A DNA stretch of 47,044 nucleotides from Shewanella sp. CG12_big_fil_rev_8_21_14_0_65_47_15 (GTDB lineage Bacteria; Pseudomonadota; Gammaproteobacteria; Enterobacterales; Shewanellaceae). The position numbers and the translations under genes were made by a program. The stretch lies in contig NZ_PFGL01000003.1 of the NCBI RefSeq assembly GCF_002783505.1, forward strand, positions 1-47,044. The letters are read 5' to 3'. Numbering within the stretch: the first letter of the stretch is position 1; each line of letters opens with the position of its first letter. This document shows, piece after piece, positions 1-8,883 of this stretch. The notes beneath the pieces were generated by a model, which ran no database searches, was not told where the DNA came from, and worked only from the letters and a program-made list of their open reading frames with translations.

Positions 1-389
1 AGCGCATCAGCTTAGGTGTTAAGCAAACTGAAGACGATCCATTCAACGCTTATTTAGCTGACAAGAAGAAAGGTACTATCGTAAACGGTACTGTTTCTGC
101 TGTTGATGCTAAAGGTGTGACTGTGGAACTGGCTGACACTGTTGAAGGTTACATCCGTGTAGCTGACATCAGCCGTGAGCGCATCGAAGATGCATCTACT
201 GTTTACAATGTAGGTGACGCTATCGAAGCTAAGTTCATGGGTGTTGACCGTAAGAACCGTTCTATCAGCCTGTCAATCAAAGCGAAAGACGAAGCTGAAG
301 AAAAAGAAGTAATGGCGACCTTGAATAAACAAGAAGACGCTGTTATTAGTAATGCAATGGCTGAAGCGTTTAAAGCAGCTCGCAAATAA
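1..389 (+). CDS. rpsA: 30S ribosomal protein S1, C-terminal part
   Basis: This is the 3' end of the gene for ribosomal protein S1, which unwinds and holds mRNA on the 30S subunit. The open frame runs in from the window edge (codons begin at base 3) and encodes about 128 residues. It contains the end of one S1 RNA-binding repeat (RISLGVKQ) and a full last repeat with the typical [10 protein letters not shown] and VGDAIEAKF elements, then the acidic and alanine-rich tail ending in AFKAARK. The 5' end lies outside the window. It is followed by a hairpin terminator and then ihfB, the same order as in E. coli. Identification is from strong family resemblance. Confidence 0.97.
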   Translation, partial: RISLGVKQTEDDPFNAYLADKKKGTIVNGTVSAVDAKGVTVELADTVEGYIRVADISRERIEDASTVYNVGDAIEAKFMGVDRKNRSISLSIKAKDEAEEKEVMATLNKQEDAVISNAMAEAFKAARK

Positions 390-401
390 TCGCCTGTTGT
401 T

Positions 402-423
402 AAAGGGTGGTTCGCCACCCTTT
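402..423 (+). terminator. Hairpin terminator after rpsA
   Basis: A 9-bp stem (AAAGGGTGG with CCACCCTTT) closes on a TTCG tetraloop 12 bases after the rpsA stop. The T run after the stem is short, so some readthrough into ihfB is possible. Confidence 0.75.
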
Positions 424-464
424 ATAGGTGACTGTGTTTGGCTTGATAATAGGGGATAGCTAGG

Positions 465-752
465 ATGACAAAATCCGAACTGATCGAAAAACTCGCCACC
501 AGGCAGTCGCAGCTGTCGGCGAAGGAAGTTGAAAGTGCAATCAAAGAGATGTTGGAGCAAATGGCAACAACATTAGAAAGCGGTGATCGTATTGAGATCC
601 GTGGCTTTGGTAGTTTCTCGCTTCATTATCGTGCGCCGCGTACTGGCCGCAATCCAAAGACAGGTTCATCTGTCGAATTGGAAGGCAAATACGTCCCGCA
701 CTTTAAGCCAGGCAAAGAACTGCGCGAGCGCGTTGACGCCGTTAATGTGTGA
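465..752 (+). CDS. ihfB: Integration host factor subunit beta
   Basis: This encodes the 95-residue beta subunit of IHF, the nucleoid protein that pairs with IhfA and bends DNA sharply at specific sites. It starts [11 protein letters not shown] and carries the HU/IHF signature [21 protein letters not shown] at about residues 46-66, including the beta-arm proline region. The length is usual for the family. The ATG at 465 has the weak upstream element TAGGA. It lies between rpsA and lapA, a conserved gammaproteobacterial neighbourhood, and has its own strong downstream terminator. Confidence 0.98.
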   Translation: MTKSELIEKLATRQSQLSAKEVESAIKEMLEQMATTLESGDRIEIRGFGSFSLHYRAPRTGRNPKTGSSVELEGKYVPHFKPGKELRERVDAVNV

Positions 753-766
753 TTGACCGCATAGTG

Positions 767-792
767 AAAAGCCTCCGTTAGGGGGCTTTTTT
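767..792 (+). terminator. Intrinsic terminator after ihfB
   Basis: The hairpin AAAAGCCTCC / GGGGGCTTTT with a short GTTA loop is followed by further T residues, a classic rho-independent terminator 15 bases past the ihfB stop. Confidence 0.9.
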
Positions 793-874
793 GTATCTAT
801 TGTAAGGCAAAGCTGGTCAGCCCAGTGAATTTCTTGGATAATCAGAAAATTGAAACGCGTTTAGGGAGTGCAGC

Positions 875-1150
875 GTGAAATCTTTTATGGTGACTGTCCT
901 TGTGGCACTGTTATTTATTCTGGCGTTAATCTTTGGCGCGCGTAACGAACAGCTTGTAACTATTAGCTATTTTGTGGCCCAAGGTGAATATCGTCTACCC
1001 GTAGTATTAGCGATCGTTTTCTTTGCTGGCTTTATGCTGAGTTGGTTATTTGCTTGCTATTATATTGTGAGACTGAAACTGACTTTAGCGGCAACCCAAA
1101 AAAAGTTAAATGTGCAACTTGCTAAAATGCCCCCGGACGTAGACGCCTAA
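875..1150 (+). CDS. lapA: LapA, LPS assembly regulator (DUF1049)
   Basis: This is a 91-residue inner-membrane protein of the LapA/YciS family. It has two predicted membrane segments (about residues 5-21 and 40-64) joined by a short loop containing ARNEQLVTISYF, which is typical of DUF1049. The chosen start is GTG at 875, preceded by TAGGGAG. lapB follows after one base, so the two are surely co-transcribed. In E. coli, LapA and LapB help tune LpxC proteolysis and so lipid A synthesis. That role is family knowledge and is not shown by this sequence. Confidence 0.93.
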   Translation: MKSFMVTVLVALLFILALIFGARNEQLVTISYFVAQGEYRLPVVLAIVFFAGFMLSWLFACYYIVRLKLTLAATQKKLNVQLAKMPPDVDA

Positions 1151-1151
1151 T

Positions 1152-2312
1152 ATGCTTGAGATCCTCTTTCTGTTGCTCCCCATTGCTGCCGGTTACGGTT
1201 GGTATATGGGGCGGCGGAGCATAAGGCAAAATCAAACTAATCAGCGTAAGCAACTAAGCCGTGATTATTTCACTGGCCTTAATTTCCTGTTGTCGAACGA
1301 GTCAGACAAAGCGGTCGACTTGTTTATCAGTATGCTCGATGTGGACGATGAAACCATAGATACCCATCTGTCACTCGGTTCGCTGTTTCGTAAGCGAGGC
1401 GAGGTCGACCGTTCCATCCGTATCCACCAAAATCTGATCGCTAGGCCAACGCTCACCAATGAGCAGCGCGATATTGCCATGATGGAACTGGGCAAAGATT
1501 ATTTGGCGGCGGGATTTTACGACCGCGCAGAGGAAATTTTTATTAATTTAGTCAGCCAAGACGATCACAGTGAAGAGTCTGAAACCCAGCTAATCGCTAT
1601 CTATCAAGTGATTAAGGAATGGCAAAAAGCTATCGATATCACTAAGCGTTTAAGCCGTAAACGCCAGCAGACGTTAAAGCCCATCATAGCCCACTTTTAT
1701 TGTCAGCTCGCCGATGAAGCCAATGATGATGTAGAGAAGATTAAACTGCTGCAGCAAGCACTCAAACAAGATCCTAAGTGTGGCCGGGCTTTACTCACAC
1801 TCGCCAGAAAATTCCTCGATATTCAAGATTACCTACAATGTAAAGCCATGTTAGCGGCACTCAAGAAAGCGGATATTGAACTCTTTGCCGATGCCCTGCC
1901 GACGGCGAAACAAGTGTACCGCGATACCCAAGATAAAGAGGGCTATCAGGAATTACTGGTGGGCGCTATGGCTGAAGGCGCTGGCGCATCCGTGGTGGTG
2001 GCGCTTGCCCAACATATGATCAGTCTTGATGAGCTAAAAGCCGCTGAAAATATGGTACTCGATGCACTGTATCGCCATCCGACGATGAAAGGCTTTCAGC
2101 ATCTGATGCAGATGCATTTGCGTCAGGCCGAAGAAGGGCAGGCTAAGCAAAGTTTAACTATGCTAGAGCAGCTGGTTGAGCAACAAATTAAATTCCGTCC
2201 AAGCTACCGTTGTAAGGAGTGTGGTTTTCCTTCCCATGCGCTTTACTGGCATTGTCCTTCCTGTAAACACTGGGGCAGTATTAAACGGATCAGAGGCTTA
2301 GACGGCGAATAA
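1152..2312 (+). CDS. lapB: LapB (YciM), TPR regulator of LPS synthesis
   Basis: This encodes a 386-residue membrane-anchored protein. The N-terminal hydrophobic segment (residues 1-18) is followed by a basic stretch, many TPR helix pairs over about residues 35-340, and a C-terminal rubredoxin-like zinc/iron domain with two CxxC knuckles (CKEC and CPSC) in the last 35 residues. This is the complete LapB architecture and its usual length. In E. coli LapB acts with FtsH to control LpxC turnover. It begins one base after the lapA stop. Confidence 0.97.
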   Translation: MLEILFLLLPIAAGYGWYMGRRSIRQNQTNQRKQLSRDYFTGLNFLLSNESDKAVDLFISMLDVDDETIDTHLSLGSLFRKRGEVDRSIRIHQNLIARPTLTNEQRDIAMMELGKDYLAAGFYDRAEEIFINLVSQDDHSEESETQLIAIYQVIKEWQKAIDITKRLSRKRQQTLKPIIAHFYCQLADEANDDVEKIKLLQQALKQDPKCGRALLTLARKFLDIQDYLQCKAMLAALKKADIELFADALPTAKQVYRDTQDKEGYQELLVGAMAEGAGASVVVALAQHMISLDELKAAENMVLDALYRHPTMKGFQHLMQMHLRQAEEGQAKQSLTMLEQLVEQQIKFRPSYRCKECGFPSHALYWHCPSCKHWGSIKRIRGLDGE

Positions 2313-2352
2313 CCTTTTTGAAATACCTAGTTAGTGTAACCCCGTTGGAGAG

Positions 2353-3051
2353 ATGATGACGACTAAACCTATCCTCGTAGCGCTTGATTACGATAATAAA
2401 AACCACGCTTTACAACTGATAGACAAACTCGATCCCAACATGTGCCGCCTTAAAGTCGGCAAAGAAATGTTTACCCTGTTTGGCCCGCAATTGGTGAAAG
2501 ATATCCATGATCGCGGTTTTGATTTGTTCCTCGATTTGAAGTTTCACGATATTCCCAATACGGTCGCTAAAGCCGTAGCGGCTGCCGCTGAGCTAGGTGT
2601 GTGGATGACCAACGTGCATGCCAGCGGTGGCTTAGCCATGATGGAAGCGGCAAAAAAGGCTTTGCAGCCCTATGGTGACCAAGCGCCTATGTTAATTGCC
2701 GTGACGGTATTGACCTCCATGAGTGACGACGATTTGAGGTTGATTGGGATTAATGTCCCTGTCTTTGAACATGTTCAGCGTTTAGCTAAGCTGACTAAAC
2801 AAGCAGGCCTCGATGGTGTAGTGTGCTCTGCCCAAGAAGCGACAGCGCTAAAATCACTATTAGGCAAAGATTTCAAGCTAGTGACGCCGGGGATCCGCCC
2901 TGTGGGCAGTGATGCTGGCGATCAACACCGGGTGATGACGCCGCCAGAGGCGATTGCTGCGGGTTCAGATTATCTTGTGATTGGCCGTCCCATCACCAAA
3001 GCCGCCGATCCGTTAGCGGCATTGCAAGCGATCCACCAATCATTGGCATAG
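2353..3051 (+). CDS. pyrF: Orotidine 5'-phosphate decarboxylase
   Basis: PyrF makes UMP from OMP in the last step of de novo pyrimidine synthesis. The 232-residue protein has the catalytic signature [10 protein letters not shown] with Asp61, Lys63 and Asp66, and the phosphate-binding end [10 protein letters not shown]. The ATG at 2353 is followed directly by a second ATG; the ribosome site TTGGAGAG upstream serves either. It sits 40 bases after lapB, the same order as in E. coli. Confidence 0.98.
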   Translation: MMTTKPILVALDYDNKNHALQLIDKLDPNMCRLKVGKEMFTLFGPQLVKDIHDRGFDLFLDLKFHDIPNTVAKAVAAAAELGVWMTNVHASGGLAMMEAAKKALQPYGDQAPMLIAVTVLTSMSDDDLRLIGINVPVFEHVQRLAKLTKQAGLDGVVCSAQEATALKSLLGKDFKLVTPGIRPVGSDAGDQHRVMTPPEAIAAGSDYLVIGRPITKAADPLAALQAIHQSLA

Positions 3052-3102
3052 AATAATAAATCACCCCTAGAGTGCATATCTCACAGTTCACGGAGAACGC
3101 CT

Positions 3103-3924
3103 ATGTTTAATGCTACGATGTTTAACTATCAAGGTAAGAATGTTGTCGTTGTCGGTGGCACCAGTGGGATAAATCTCGCGATTGCCATTGCGTTCGCGCA
3201 GGCTGGCGCCAATGTCGCTGTCGCAAGCCGCAGCCAAGATAAAATTGATGCCGCAGTATTGCAGTTGCAACAGGCCAATCCTGACGGTATTCATTTAGGG
3301 GTGAGCTTCGATGTGCGCGATCTTAGCGCCCTCGAAGTCGGTTTTGATAACATCGCTTCCGAGTTTGGTTTTATCGATGTGTTAGTCAGTGGCGCGGCGG
3401 GTAATTTCCCCGCCAGCGCGGCAAAGCTTTCGGCCAATGGTTTTAAGTCGGTGATGGACATTGATTTGCTCGGCAGTTTTCAAGTGTTAAAGCAGGCGTA
3501 TCCTTTGCTGCGTCGTCCCAATGGTAATATTATTCAGATTTCGGCGCCGCAGGCTTCGATTGCTATGCCAATGCAAGTGCATGTGTGTGCGGCGAAAGCG
3601 GGTGTTGATATGCTGACGCGAACCTTAGCGTTAGAGTGGGGTTGTGAAGGGTTGAGGATTAATTCGATTATGCCTGGCCCCATAGCAAACACTGAAGGCT
3701 TTAATCGCCTTGCGCCCAGCAGCGCACTACAGCAGAAAGTTGCCCAGTCCGTTCCATTAAAACGCAACGGTACAGGCCAGGATATCGCCAATGCCGCATT
3801 ATTCTTAGGCTCAGAATTGGCGTCCTATATTACAGGAGTTGTGTTGCCGGTTGATGGCGGTTGGTCCCTTGGCGGCGCCAGTATTGCGATGACAGAGCTT
3901 GGCGAATTGGCCGCAAAAATGTAG
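3103..3924 (+). CDS. SDR oxidoreductase resembling 2,4-dienoyl-CoA reductase
   Basis: This is a 273-residue Rossmann-fold short-chain dehydrogenase/reductase with the cofactor loop GGTSGIN at residues 18-24 and the catalytic Ser at about 147. The usual catalytic Tyr of YxxxK is absent: the segment reads QVHVCAAKAGVDM, with Val at 161 and Lys at 165. The pattern QVHxxxAKAGVD...LAxEWG is what I recall from mitochondrial and peroxisomal NADPH-dependent 2,4-dienoyl-CoA reductases, which also lack that Tyr. A role in unsaturated fatty acid degradation is therefore likely but inferred. An acyl-CoA dehydrogenase lies 0.8 kb downstream. The start could also be the ATG at 3118; the GGAG at about 3091 favours 3103. 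Confidence 0.85.
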   Translation: MFNATMFNYQGKNVVVVGGTSGINLAIAIAFAQAGANVAVASRSQDKIDAAVLQLQQANPDGIHLGVSFDVRDLSALEVGFDNIASEFGFIDVLVSGAAGNFPASAAKLSANGFKSVMDIDLLGSFQVLKQAYPLLRRPNGNIIQISAPQASIAMPMQVHVCAAKAGVDMLTRTLALEWGCEGLRINSIMPGPIANTEGFNRLAPSSALQQKVAQSVPLKRNGTGQDIANAALFLGSELASYITGVVLPVDGGWSLGGASIAMTELGELAAKM

Positions 3925-3992
3925 TTTAGTTTTAGATTATTGACATTAAAATTTAACACTTTGATTTTATAGAAATTAATTAGGTATGATCC

Positions 3993-4535
3993 ATGGCTAA
4001 TGCATTACAAGAGCAGCTACTCAAAGCAGGGCTTGCCAGTAAACAAAAGGTTCGCGACGTTAAGACCCAAAAACGCCGTGACAAAAAATCCCGAGTAGAC
4101 GATGGCTCAAGTGCTTTTAAGCAAGAAGTGGCCGAGCAAAAACGGTTGCAGGCCGAAAAAGATAAAGCGCTGAACGAGCAAAGGTTTGCCGAGGCATCCG
4201 AGCGTGGACAGGTGCGCGGTTTAATCACTGAGTTTACTAAGTCTGCGATTAAGATCCCAGTTTATGCCGAAGTGAAGTTTAACTATACCCTTGATAATAA
4301 AATCTATTCTTTGTACATAGATGAAAAACTACAGGCTGAATTGCTCAAAGGGCAGTTAGGTATAGTGCGTTACGAAGATAAGAGTTACTTAGTGCCCCAT
4401 AAGTTAGCCGAACGGGTCAAACTGCTGGTGCCGCAGTGGTGTGGTTATCTGTGGCAACAGGATGAATCTAAAGCTGTGGTGGTTGAAGATGATCCCTATG
4501 CAGATTATGCGATCCCTGATGATTTAATGTGGTAA
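3993..4535 (+). CDS. DUF2058 family protein (YaiL-like)
   Basis: This is a 180-residue soluble protein with a highly charged N-terminal half: MANALQEQLLKAGLASKQK is followed by a Lys/Arg/Glu-rich coiled region to about residue 65. A compact C-terminal domain follows, ending in a short acidic tail. The opening and the KVRDVKTQKRRDKK segment match the DUF2058/YaiL family, described as nucleoprotein or polysome-associated. Function is unknown. A TTGACA element lies 48 bases upstream at 3940, suggesting its own promoter. Confidence 0.88.
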   Translation: MANALQEQLLKAGLASKQKVRDVKTQKRRDKKSRVDDGSSAFKQEVAEQKRLQAEKDKALNEQRFAEASERGQVRGLITEFTKSAIKIPVYAEVKFNYTLDNKIYSLYIDEKLQAELLKGQLGIVRYEDKSYLVPHKLAERVKLLVPQWCGYLWQQDESKAVVVEDDPYADYAIPDDLMW

Positions 4536-4595
4536 TTACCACAGACCTGTGAGCCAACGCTACGACAATCCTGTGGTAAAGCTTATAAAATAGAG

Positions 4596-4626
4596 ACCCT
4601 TAAGTTAAAGCTTAAGGGTTTTTTTA
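4596..4626 (+). terminator. Intrinsic terminator after the DUF2058 gene
   Basis: A 9-bp perfect stem (ACCCTTAAG / CTTAAGGGT) with a 6-base loop is followed by a run of seven T residues. Confidence 0.9.
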
Positions 4627-4715
4627 TGGGTTGAATTTATACTTTGCTCACGTACCTCCATATTATTCGCGGCTGTATTTGTAATGAGATTGTTTTCTAC
4701 AGCGAACTCGTATAA

Positions 4716-4735
4716 ATTAAAACAACTGTTTTAAT
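4716..4735. promoter_or_regulatory. Perfect palindrome upstream of the acyl-CoA dehydrogenase
   Basis: ATTAAAACA and TGTTTTAAT form a perfect 9+9 bp inverted repeat separated by two bases, 21 bases before the ATG. The core AAAAC-N4-GTTTT resembles operators of TetR-type fatty acid regulators such as PsrA. Assignment to a named regulator is inference. No T run follows, so it is not a terminator. Confidence 0.5.
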
Positions 4736-4756
4736 CCTACGTTTAAGAGTCTACCA

Positions 4757-6514
4757 ATGAACCCTTATCAAGCCCCGTTAACGGATATGCGTTTCCTACT
4801 GGAACAGGTATTTGATGCCCCTAACACTTGGGCACAATTGTCTGAGATTGCTGAAATGGTCGATATCGACACGGCCAATGCCATTCTTGAAGAAGCAGCC
4901 AAGATCAGCAGTGAGTTGATCCATCCACTGAACCGGACGGGCGATGAGCAGGGCGTGTTGCATCAAGATAATCAAGTGATTACCCCCGATGGTTATAAAG
5001 CGGTATATGATCAGTATTCCCAGGGTGGTTGGGTTGGTTTATGTGGCGATCCTGAATTTGGCGGCATGGGTATGCCCAAAATGCTCGGCGTATTAGTCGA
5101 CGAAATGGCCTACAGTGCCTGTAATGCGTTTACGCTTTATGGCTCGTTAACTGCGGGTGCGGCGTTATGTATCAATGCCCACGGTAGCGAAGTATTGAAA
5201 CAAACTTATTTGCCTAAGTTATATTCCGGCGAATGGGCGGGTGCTATGGATATGACAGAGCCACAAGCGGGTTCAGATCTGCGTAATATTCGCACCCGCG
5301 CCTTGCCGCAGGATGATGGTAGTTATGCCATCACGGGCAGCAAGATTTTTATCACGGGTGGCGATCACGATTTAACTGAAAACGTCATCCACTTAGTGCT
5401 TGCCAAGCTACCGGAGAGTAAAGGCATTTCACTCTTCCTAGTGCCTAAGATATCGCTGAATACCGATGGTAGCTTAGCCAATGCCAATGGGGTATCAGTG
5501 GGTTCAATCGAGCACAAGATGGGCCTTAAAGGTTCAGCAACCTGTGTGATGAACTTTGATAATGCCCAAGGTTTCTTGATTGGCGAGCCCAATCGCGGCC
5601 TAGTGTGCATGTTCACTATGATGAACTACGAGCGTTTAGCGATTGGTATTCAAGGGCTGGGCAGTGCTCAGGCGGCGTATCAGATGGCAGCAGATTATGC
5701 TAAAGAGCGTAATCAAGGCGTTGCCGCCGGTGGCTCACCGACGGGCAGCGATTCCGATCCTATTATCGTCCACGGTGATGTGCGCCGTATGTTGTTGACC
5801 ATTCGAGCGATGACAGAGGCGGGCCGTGCTTTGTCTGTGTTTACGGGACAACAGCTGGATCTAGCAAAATATGCCCAAGAGGAAGTGAAAGCTAAAGCAG
5901 CGCGCTATGTGGGTCTATTAACGCCAGTAGCCAAGGCATTCTTAACCGACCGCGGTCTTGATGCGACGATCATGGCGCAGCAAGTCTTTGGTGGTCATGG
6001 TTATATTCGTGAAACGGGCATTGAGCAATTAGTCCGTGATACCCGTATCGCGCAGATTTATGAAGGCACCAATGGCATTCAAGCCATCGATTTCCTCGGT
6101 CGTAAAGTCACGGGTGATAATCTTGCCGCATTAAATGAATTTGTCGCTGACTTGAAAACACAAATGCGGGCATTTACCCAGGTTGATGCGGTGAAAGTGG
6201 CGGCAGTATGTGCGCGTTTAGATGCCTTAGTCATAGTCGCTGAGTCGATTAATGAGCACAAAGTCGCTCAGCCTGCGCTTATCAATGCCTGCGCGGTCGA
6301 CTTTTTAGATGCTTTTGGCTACACCCTGTATGGTTTCTACTGGTTGGCTATGGTCGATAAGGTCGCTGCCCATGAAGATAAAGCGTTCGCCGAGCAGAAA
6401 GCCTATTTGGCTAAGTTCTATTTTGATAAGTTACTGCCTAAAGCCGATTATCATTTAGCCCAGGTGAGGGCTGGAGATACAAGCACTATGGCGATGCCTG
6501 CGGTCTTGTTCTAA
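4757..6514 (+). CDS. Acyl-CoA dehydrogenase, long form
   Basis: This encodes a 585-residue FAD-dependent acyl-CoA dehydrogenase, which introduces the first double bond in fatty acyl-CoA beta-oxidation. It has the short N-terminal extension of this subfamily (MNPYQAPLTDMRFLLEQVF), the FAD/substrate signature MDMTEPQAGSDLRNIRTRA (about residues 169-187), the central beta domain, the helical domain with the QVFGGHGYIRETGIEQLVRD signature, and a C-terminal extension of about 120 residues. That is longer than the roughly 380-residue classical enzymes. Substrate chain length cannot be read from the sequence. It is monocistronic, flanked by terminators, with a palindromic operator candidate just upstream. 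Confidence 0.95.
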   Translation: MNPYQAPLTDMRFLLEQVFDAPNTWAQLSEIAEMVDIDTANAILEEAAKISSELIHPLNRTGDEQGVLHQDNQVITPDGYKAVYDQYSQGGWVGLCGDPEFGGMGMPKMLGVLVDEMAYSACNAFTLYGSLTAGAALCINAHGSEVLKQTYLPKLYSGEWAGAMDMTEPQAGSDLRNIRTRALPQDDGSYAITGSKIFITGGDHDLTENVIHLVLAKLPESKGISLFLVPKISLNTDGSLANANGVSVGSIEHKMGLKGSATCVMNFDNAQGFLIGEPNRGLVCMFTMMNYERLAIGIQGLGSAQAAYQMAADYAKERNQGVAAGGSPTGSDSDPIIVHGDVRRMLLTIRAMTEAGRALSVFTGQQLDLAKYAQEEVKAKAARYVGLLTPVAKAFLTDRGLDATIMAQQVFGGHGYIRETGIEQLVRDTRIAQIYEGTNGIQAIDFLGRKVTGDNLAALNEFVADLKTQMRAFTQVDAVKVAAVCARLDALVIVAESINEHKVAQPALINACAVDFLDAFGYTLYGFYWLAMVDKVAAHEDKAFAEQKAYLAKFYFDKLLPKADYHLAQVRAGDTSTMAMPAVLF

Positions 6515-6530
6515 TTTTTCATCCATTCAT

Positions 6531-6559
6531 AAAAAGCACTGAGTAATCAGTGTTTTTTT
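6531..6559 (+). terminator. Terminator after the acyl-CoA dehydrogenase gene
   Basis: The stem AAAAAGCACTGA / TCAGTG plus T run, with a GTAA loop, ends in seven T residues. The A run on the 5' side lets it work on the minus strand too, for the convergent dacB. Confidence 0.85.
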
Positions 6560-6587
6560 ATTGTGTCATTGGCGATAGCCGCGGTCG

Positions 6588-8081
6588 CTAATGGCTCAGC
6601 TTCATGGTTTTAGCATCGGTTTGGCTCGCGGTGTTTACCTGTGCCGGGGGGATTTCTCTTAACAGTGTGGTGAGGAAATCGGCGCTAAAGGCGGGCTTAT
6701 TCGGTTTGTTAGGCTCTGGAGCCATACCATTTTCGAGCACCACAAATAAAATGTCCTGTTGCTGCGGTAAACGCATAAAACCCGCTAAATTTGCCACTCC
6801 CTGCATTGACCCTGTTTTGGCGAAGATAAGGTTTTTCAGGGGCGGCTTGGTATAGCCTTGGCGATATTTAAGAGTACCACTCACGCCCGCCTGGGGCAGA
6901 CTCGCAATGAGCCCACTGAAACGTGTATCCCTGTGCATTAGACTGAGTACATCGGCGAGCTGCCTAGCATTCAATAGGTTATACCGTGAGAGGCCTGAAC
7001 CATCGACGATATTGGCACTCGATAAATCGACGCCTAAATCAGTTAGAATGTGCTTCATTGCCGCGGCGCCATGGGTAAAACTACCTTGGGTGCGATAATA
7101 GGTTTTGCCCACTTGCTTAAACAGACTATCGGCGATCAAATTATCCGATTTAAGCAGCATAGTCGTGAGCAATTCAGGTAAGGGGGCTGAGCTATGGCTG
7201 GCAATCAGTTTTGCTTTTTGTGGAATATGCTCCCCGATCTGTACTTTGCCTGCAACCGTCACTTCGCCCTTAAGCATGGCGCTGAGTGTATCCTTGGCAA
7301 ATTTCTCAGGATCGCTCACGGCGATAGCGAGGGGAATGGCTTCACTGCCAGGATAGCAGCCACGTAAATGATACTGGTTCTGCCCTAGGCGCACGAGATC
7401 GAGCTGACAAAAATCGCGATTGGCCTGTTGGTCGAATACGGCATCGCTACTCACTTTGACCCCATAACTGGCAGCACGGAGTTTGACCCGAGCAGTTTGT
7501 GTGGCACTGCTCGGGATGAACTGACCGTAAACGCAATTTTGGTTGATAATATAGCTAGAGACGGGTGCCGCAAAACAAATGCCTAAATCGTCCCATACCC
7601 AGCCCGGTGCTTGAAGTTGTTCCTGTTTATCGCCAATCAAATATAAGTGGCCCTCGATGCGAGTGATCCCCTGTTTGACTAAACTCGCAAAAATGCCCTT
7701 AAGATCTGCCTGCGTTAACGTGGGATCGCCATTAAAACGTAAATAAACACTGCCCGCGATATGGCCATGGCGAATGGGGGCATCGCTCCACAGTTCGGTG
7801 ACATAACGGAACTCTGGGCCAAGTGTCGCCATGGCCGTGACTGCCGTCAGTACTTTTTGTGTGCTGGCGGGGATCAATAAGGTATCTGGCTGATGGCTGT
7901 AAATGAGTTGATTGCTGGCTAAATCGAGCGCTATCACTGCGGTTTGTGAATGGCGCGGACTGATGTCTGCCATTTGTTTAGCAAAGAGGGCCGAGTTTTC
8001 AGGGGGACTAGGCTCGGCTTGCAAACCTAGGGCTGCTAGTAACAAGCTAATGTAAAGCGTTGTTTTGGGTAAGCTATACAT
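6588..8081 (-). CDS. dacB: D-alanyl-D-alanine carboxypeptidase/endopeptidase (PBP4)
   Basis: This encodes a 497-residue class C penicillin-binding protein that trims and cleaves peptidoglycan cross-links in the periplasm. It has a signal peptide (about residues 1-22), the active-site motif S73-T-Q-K76, an SDN motif in LLKSDNLIADSLFKQ, and the KTGS motif near the C-terminus. The large domain inserted between SxxK and SxN is typical of PBP4. It follows a small membrane protein gene on the same strand with a 26-base gap and is convergent with the acyl-CoA dehydrogenase gene. Confidence 0.95.
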   Translation of the reverse strand: MYSLPKTTLYISLLLAALGLQAEPSPPENSALFAKQMADISPRHSQTAVIALDLASNQLIYSHQPDTLLIPASTQKVLTAVTAMATLGPEFRYVTELWSDAPIRHGHIAGSVYLRFNGDPTLTQADLKGIFASLVKQGITRIEGHLYLIGDKQEQLQAPGWVWDDLGICFAAPVSSYIINQNCVYGQFIPSSATQTARVKLRAASYGVKVSSDAVFDQQANRDFCQLDLVRLGQNQYHLRGCYPGSEAIPLAIAVSDPEKFAKDTLSAMLKGEVTVAGKVQIGEHIPQKAKLIASHSSAPLPELLTTMLLKSDNLIADSLFKQVGKTYYRTQGSFTHGAAAMKHILTDLGVDLSSANIVDGSGLSRYNLLNARQLADVLSLMHRDTRFSGLIASLPQAGVSGTLKYRQGYTKPPLKNLIFAKTGSMQGVANLAGFMRLPQQQDILFVVLENGMAPEPNKPNKPAFSADFLTTLLREIPPAQVNTASQTDAKTMKLSH

Positions 8082-8107
8082 GTGAGGGTTTAGCCTGAGT
8101 ACCGAAG

Positions 8108-8284
8108 TTAATGTTCATTATTTCCATCATCTTTCTCCATAAGACGATACAGCCTTAAGGTGACAAATAACACTAAACCAATAAACAGTGGCAGGATCAA
8201 TAATCCGAGTTGGGTTTTGAAATGAAAAATCCCCCAAGCCAAGATAAGCGTCAGTGCGAGTGTGAGCAGAATTTTTTTATTCAT
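8108..8284 (-). CDS. Small membrane protein, unknown function
   Basis: This encodes a 58-residue protein, MNKKILLTLALTLILAWG..., with two hydrophobic segments (about residues 3-19 and 25-46) and a charged tail ending MEKDDGNNEH. The ATG at 8284 is preferred to the in-frame ATG at 8296 because ATAGAGACT lies just ahead of it. It is probably co-transcribed with dacB. I do not recognise a family. Confidence 0.6.
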   Translation of the reverse strand: MNKKILLTLALTLILAWGIFHFKTQLGLLILPLFIGLVLFVTLRLYRLMEKDDGNNEH

Positions 8285-8538
8285 AGTCTCTATCATTCAT
8301 AGTATCGGTCTGAGTAACCATAGGCGCTTTAGTTTACGCTAGCTTGTATGCTAAGGTTATTTTAGCCACAATCGCGCCACTTTTGCCCATTAACTTCGGC
8401 ATTAAATCGTTTCAGGTCAAATTACCAGCAAAACCGTTAGGTTTAACGGAGCTTTTAGTCGAAAAGTCTTGCCGAGACGCAGTGAAGTCGGTAATTTCTA
8501 CCCCTTACGATTTTAGGATCTCAGGTAATAACTAAACC

Positions 8539-8871
8539 ATGCCTCATATTAGTATGCGCGGCTTACCCCAGGCAGTCGTTGCAGAGTTTAGCCAAGCATT
8601 ACTGCAGGCTTTGGCGGCGATATGTAAAGGTAATGCAGAGAGTTTCACATTAGATTGGATCCCCAGCATCAGTTACCGTAATGGGAAAATTGATCAACGT
8701 TTCGTCCAAGTCGAGTTACTCTGGTTTCCGGTTGACCCTGATATCCATCTCAAAGTAGAACAAACGATCAGGCTGGCAGTGACAGAGGCCTATCCAGAAT
8801 TAACTCATATTGCTGTGATGTTTTTGTCACTGACCCCAAGTACTTCCTATCGGGGTGGTCAGCATGTATAA
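8539..8871 (+). CDS. DUF1904 family protein
   Basis: This encodes a 110-residue protein beginning MPHISMRGLPQAVVAEFS and containing DWIPSISYRNG and QVELLWFPVDPD, matching my recollection of DUF1904. These are small, tautomerase-like folds of unknown role. Its stop codon (8869-8871) overlaps the ribosome-binding site of the following pssA gene, so the two are translationally coupled. Confidence 0.85.
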   Translation: MPHISMRGLPQAVVAEFSQALLQALAAICKGNAESFTLDWIPSISYRNGKIDQRFVQVELLWFPVDPDIHLKVEQTIRLAVTEAYPELTHIAVMFLSLTPSTSYRGGQHV

Positions 8872-8883
8872 AGGAGGATTGCC

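Noticed and set aside
8344..8535. 63-codon plus-strand frame upstream of the DUF1904 gene
   Set aside because: No ribosome site, no family resemblance and mixed composition; treated as intergenic.
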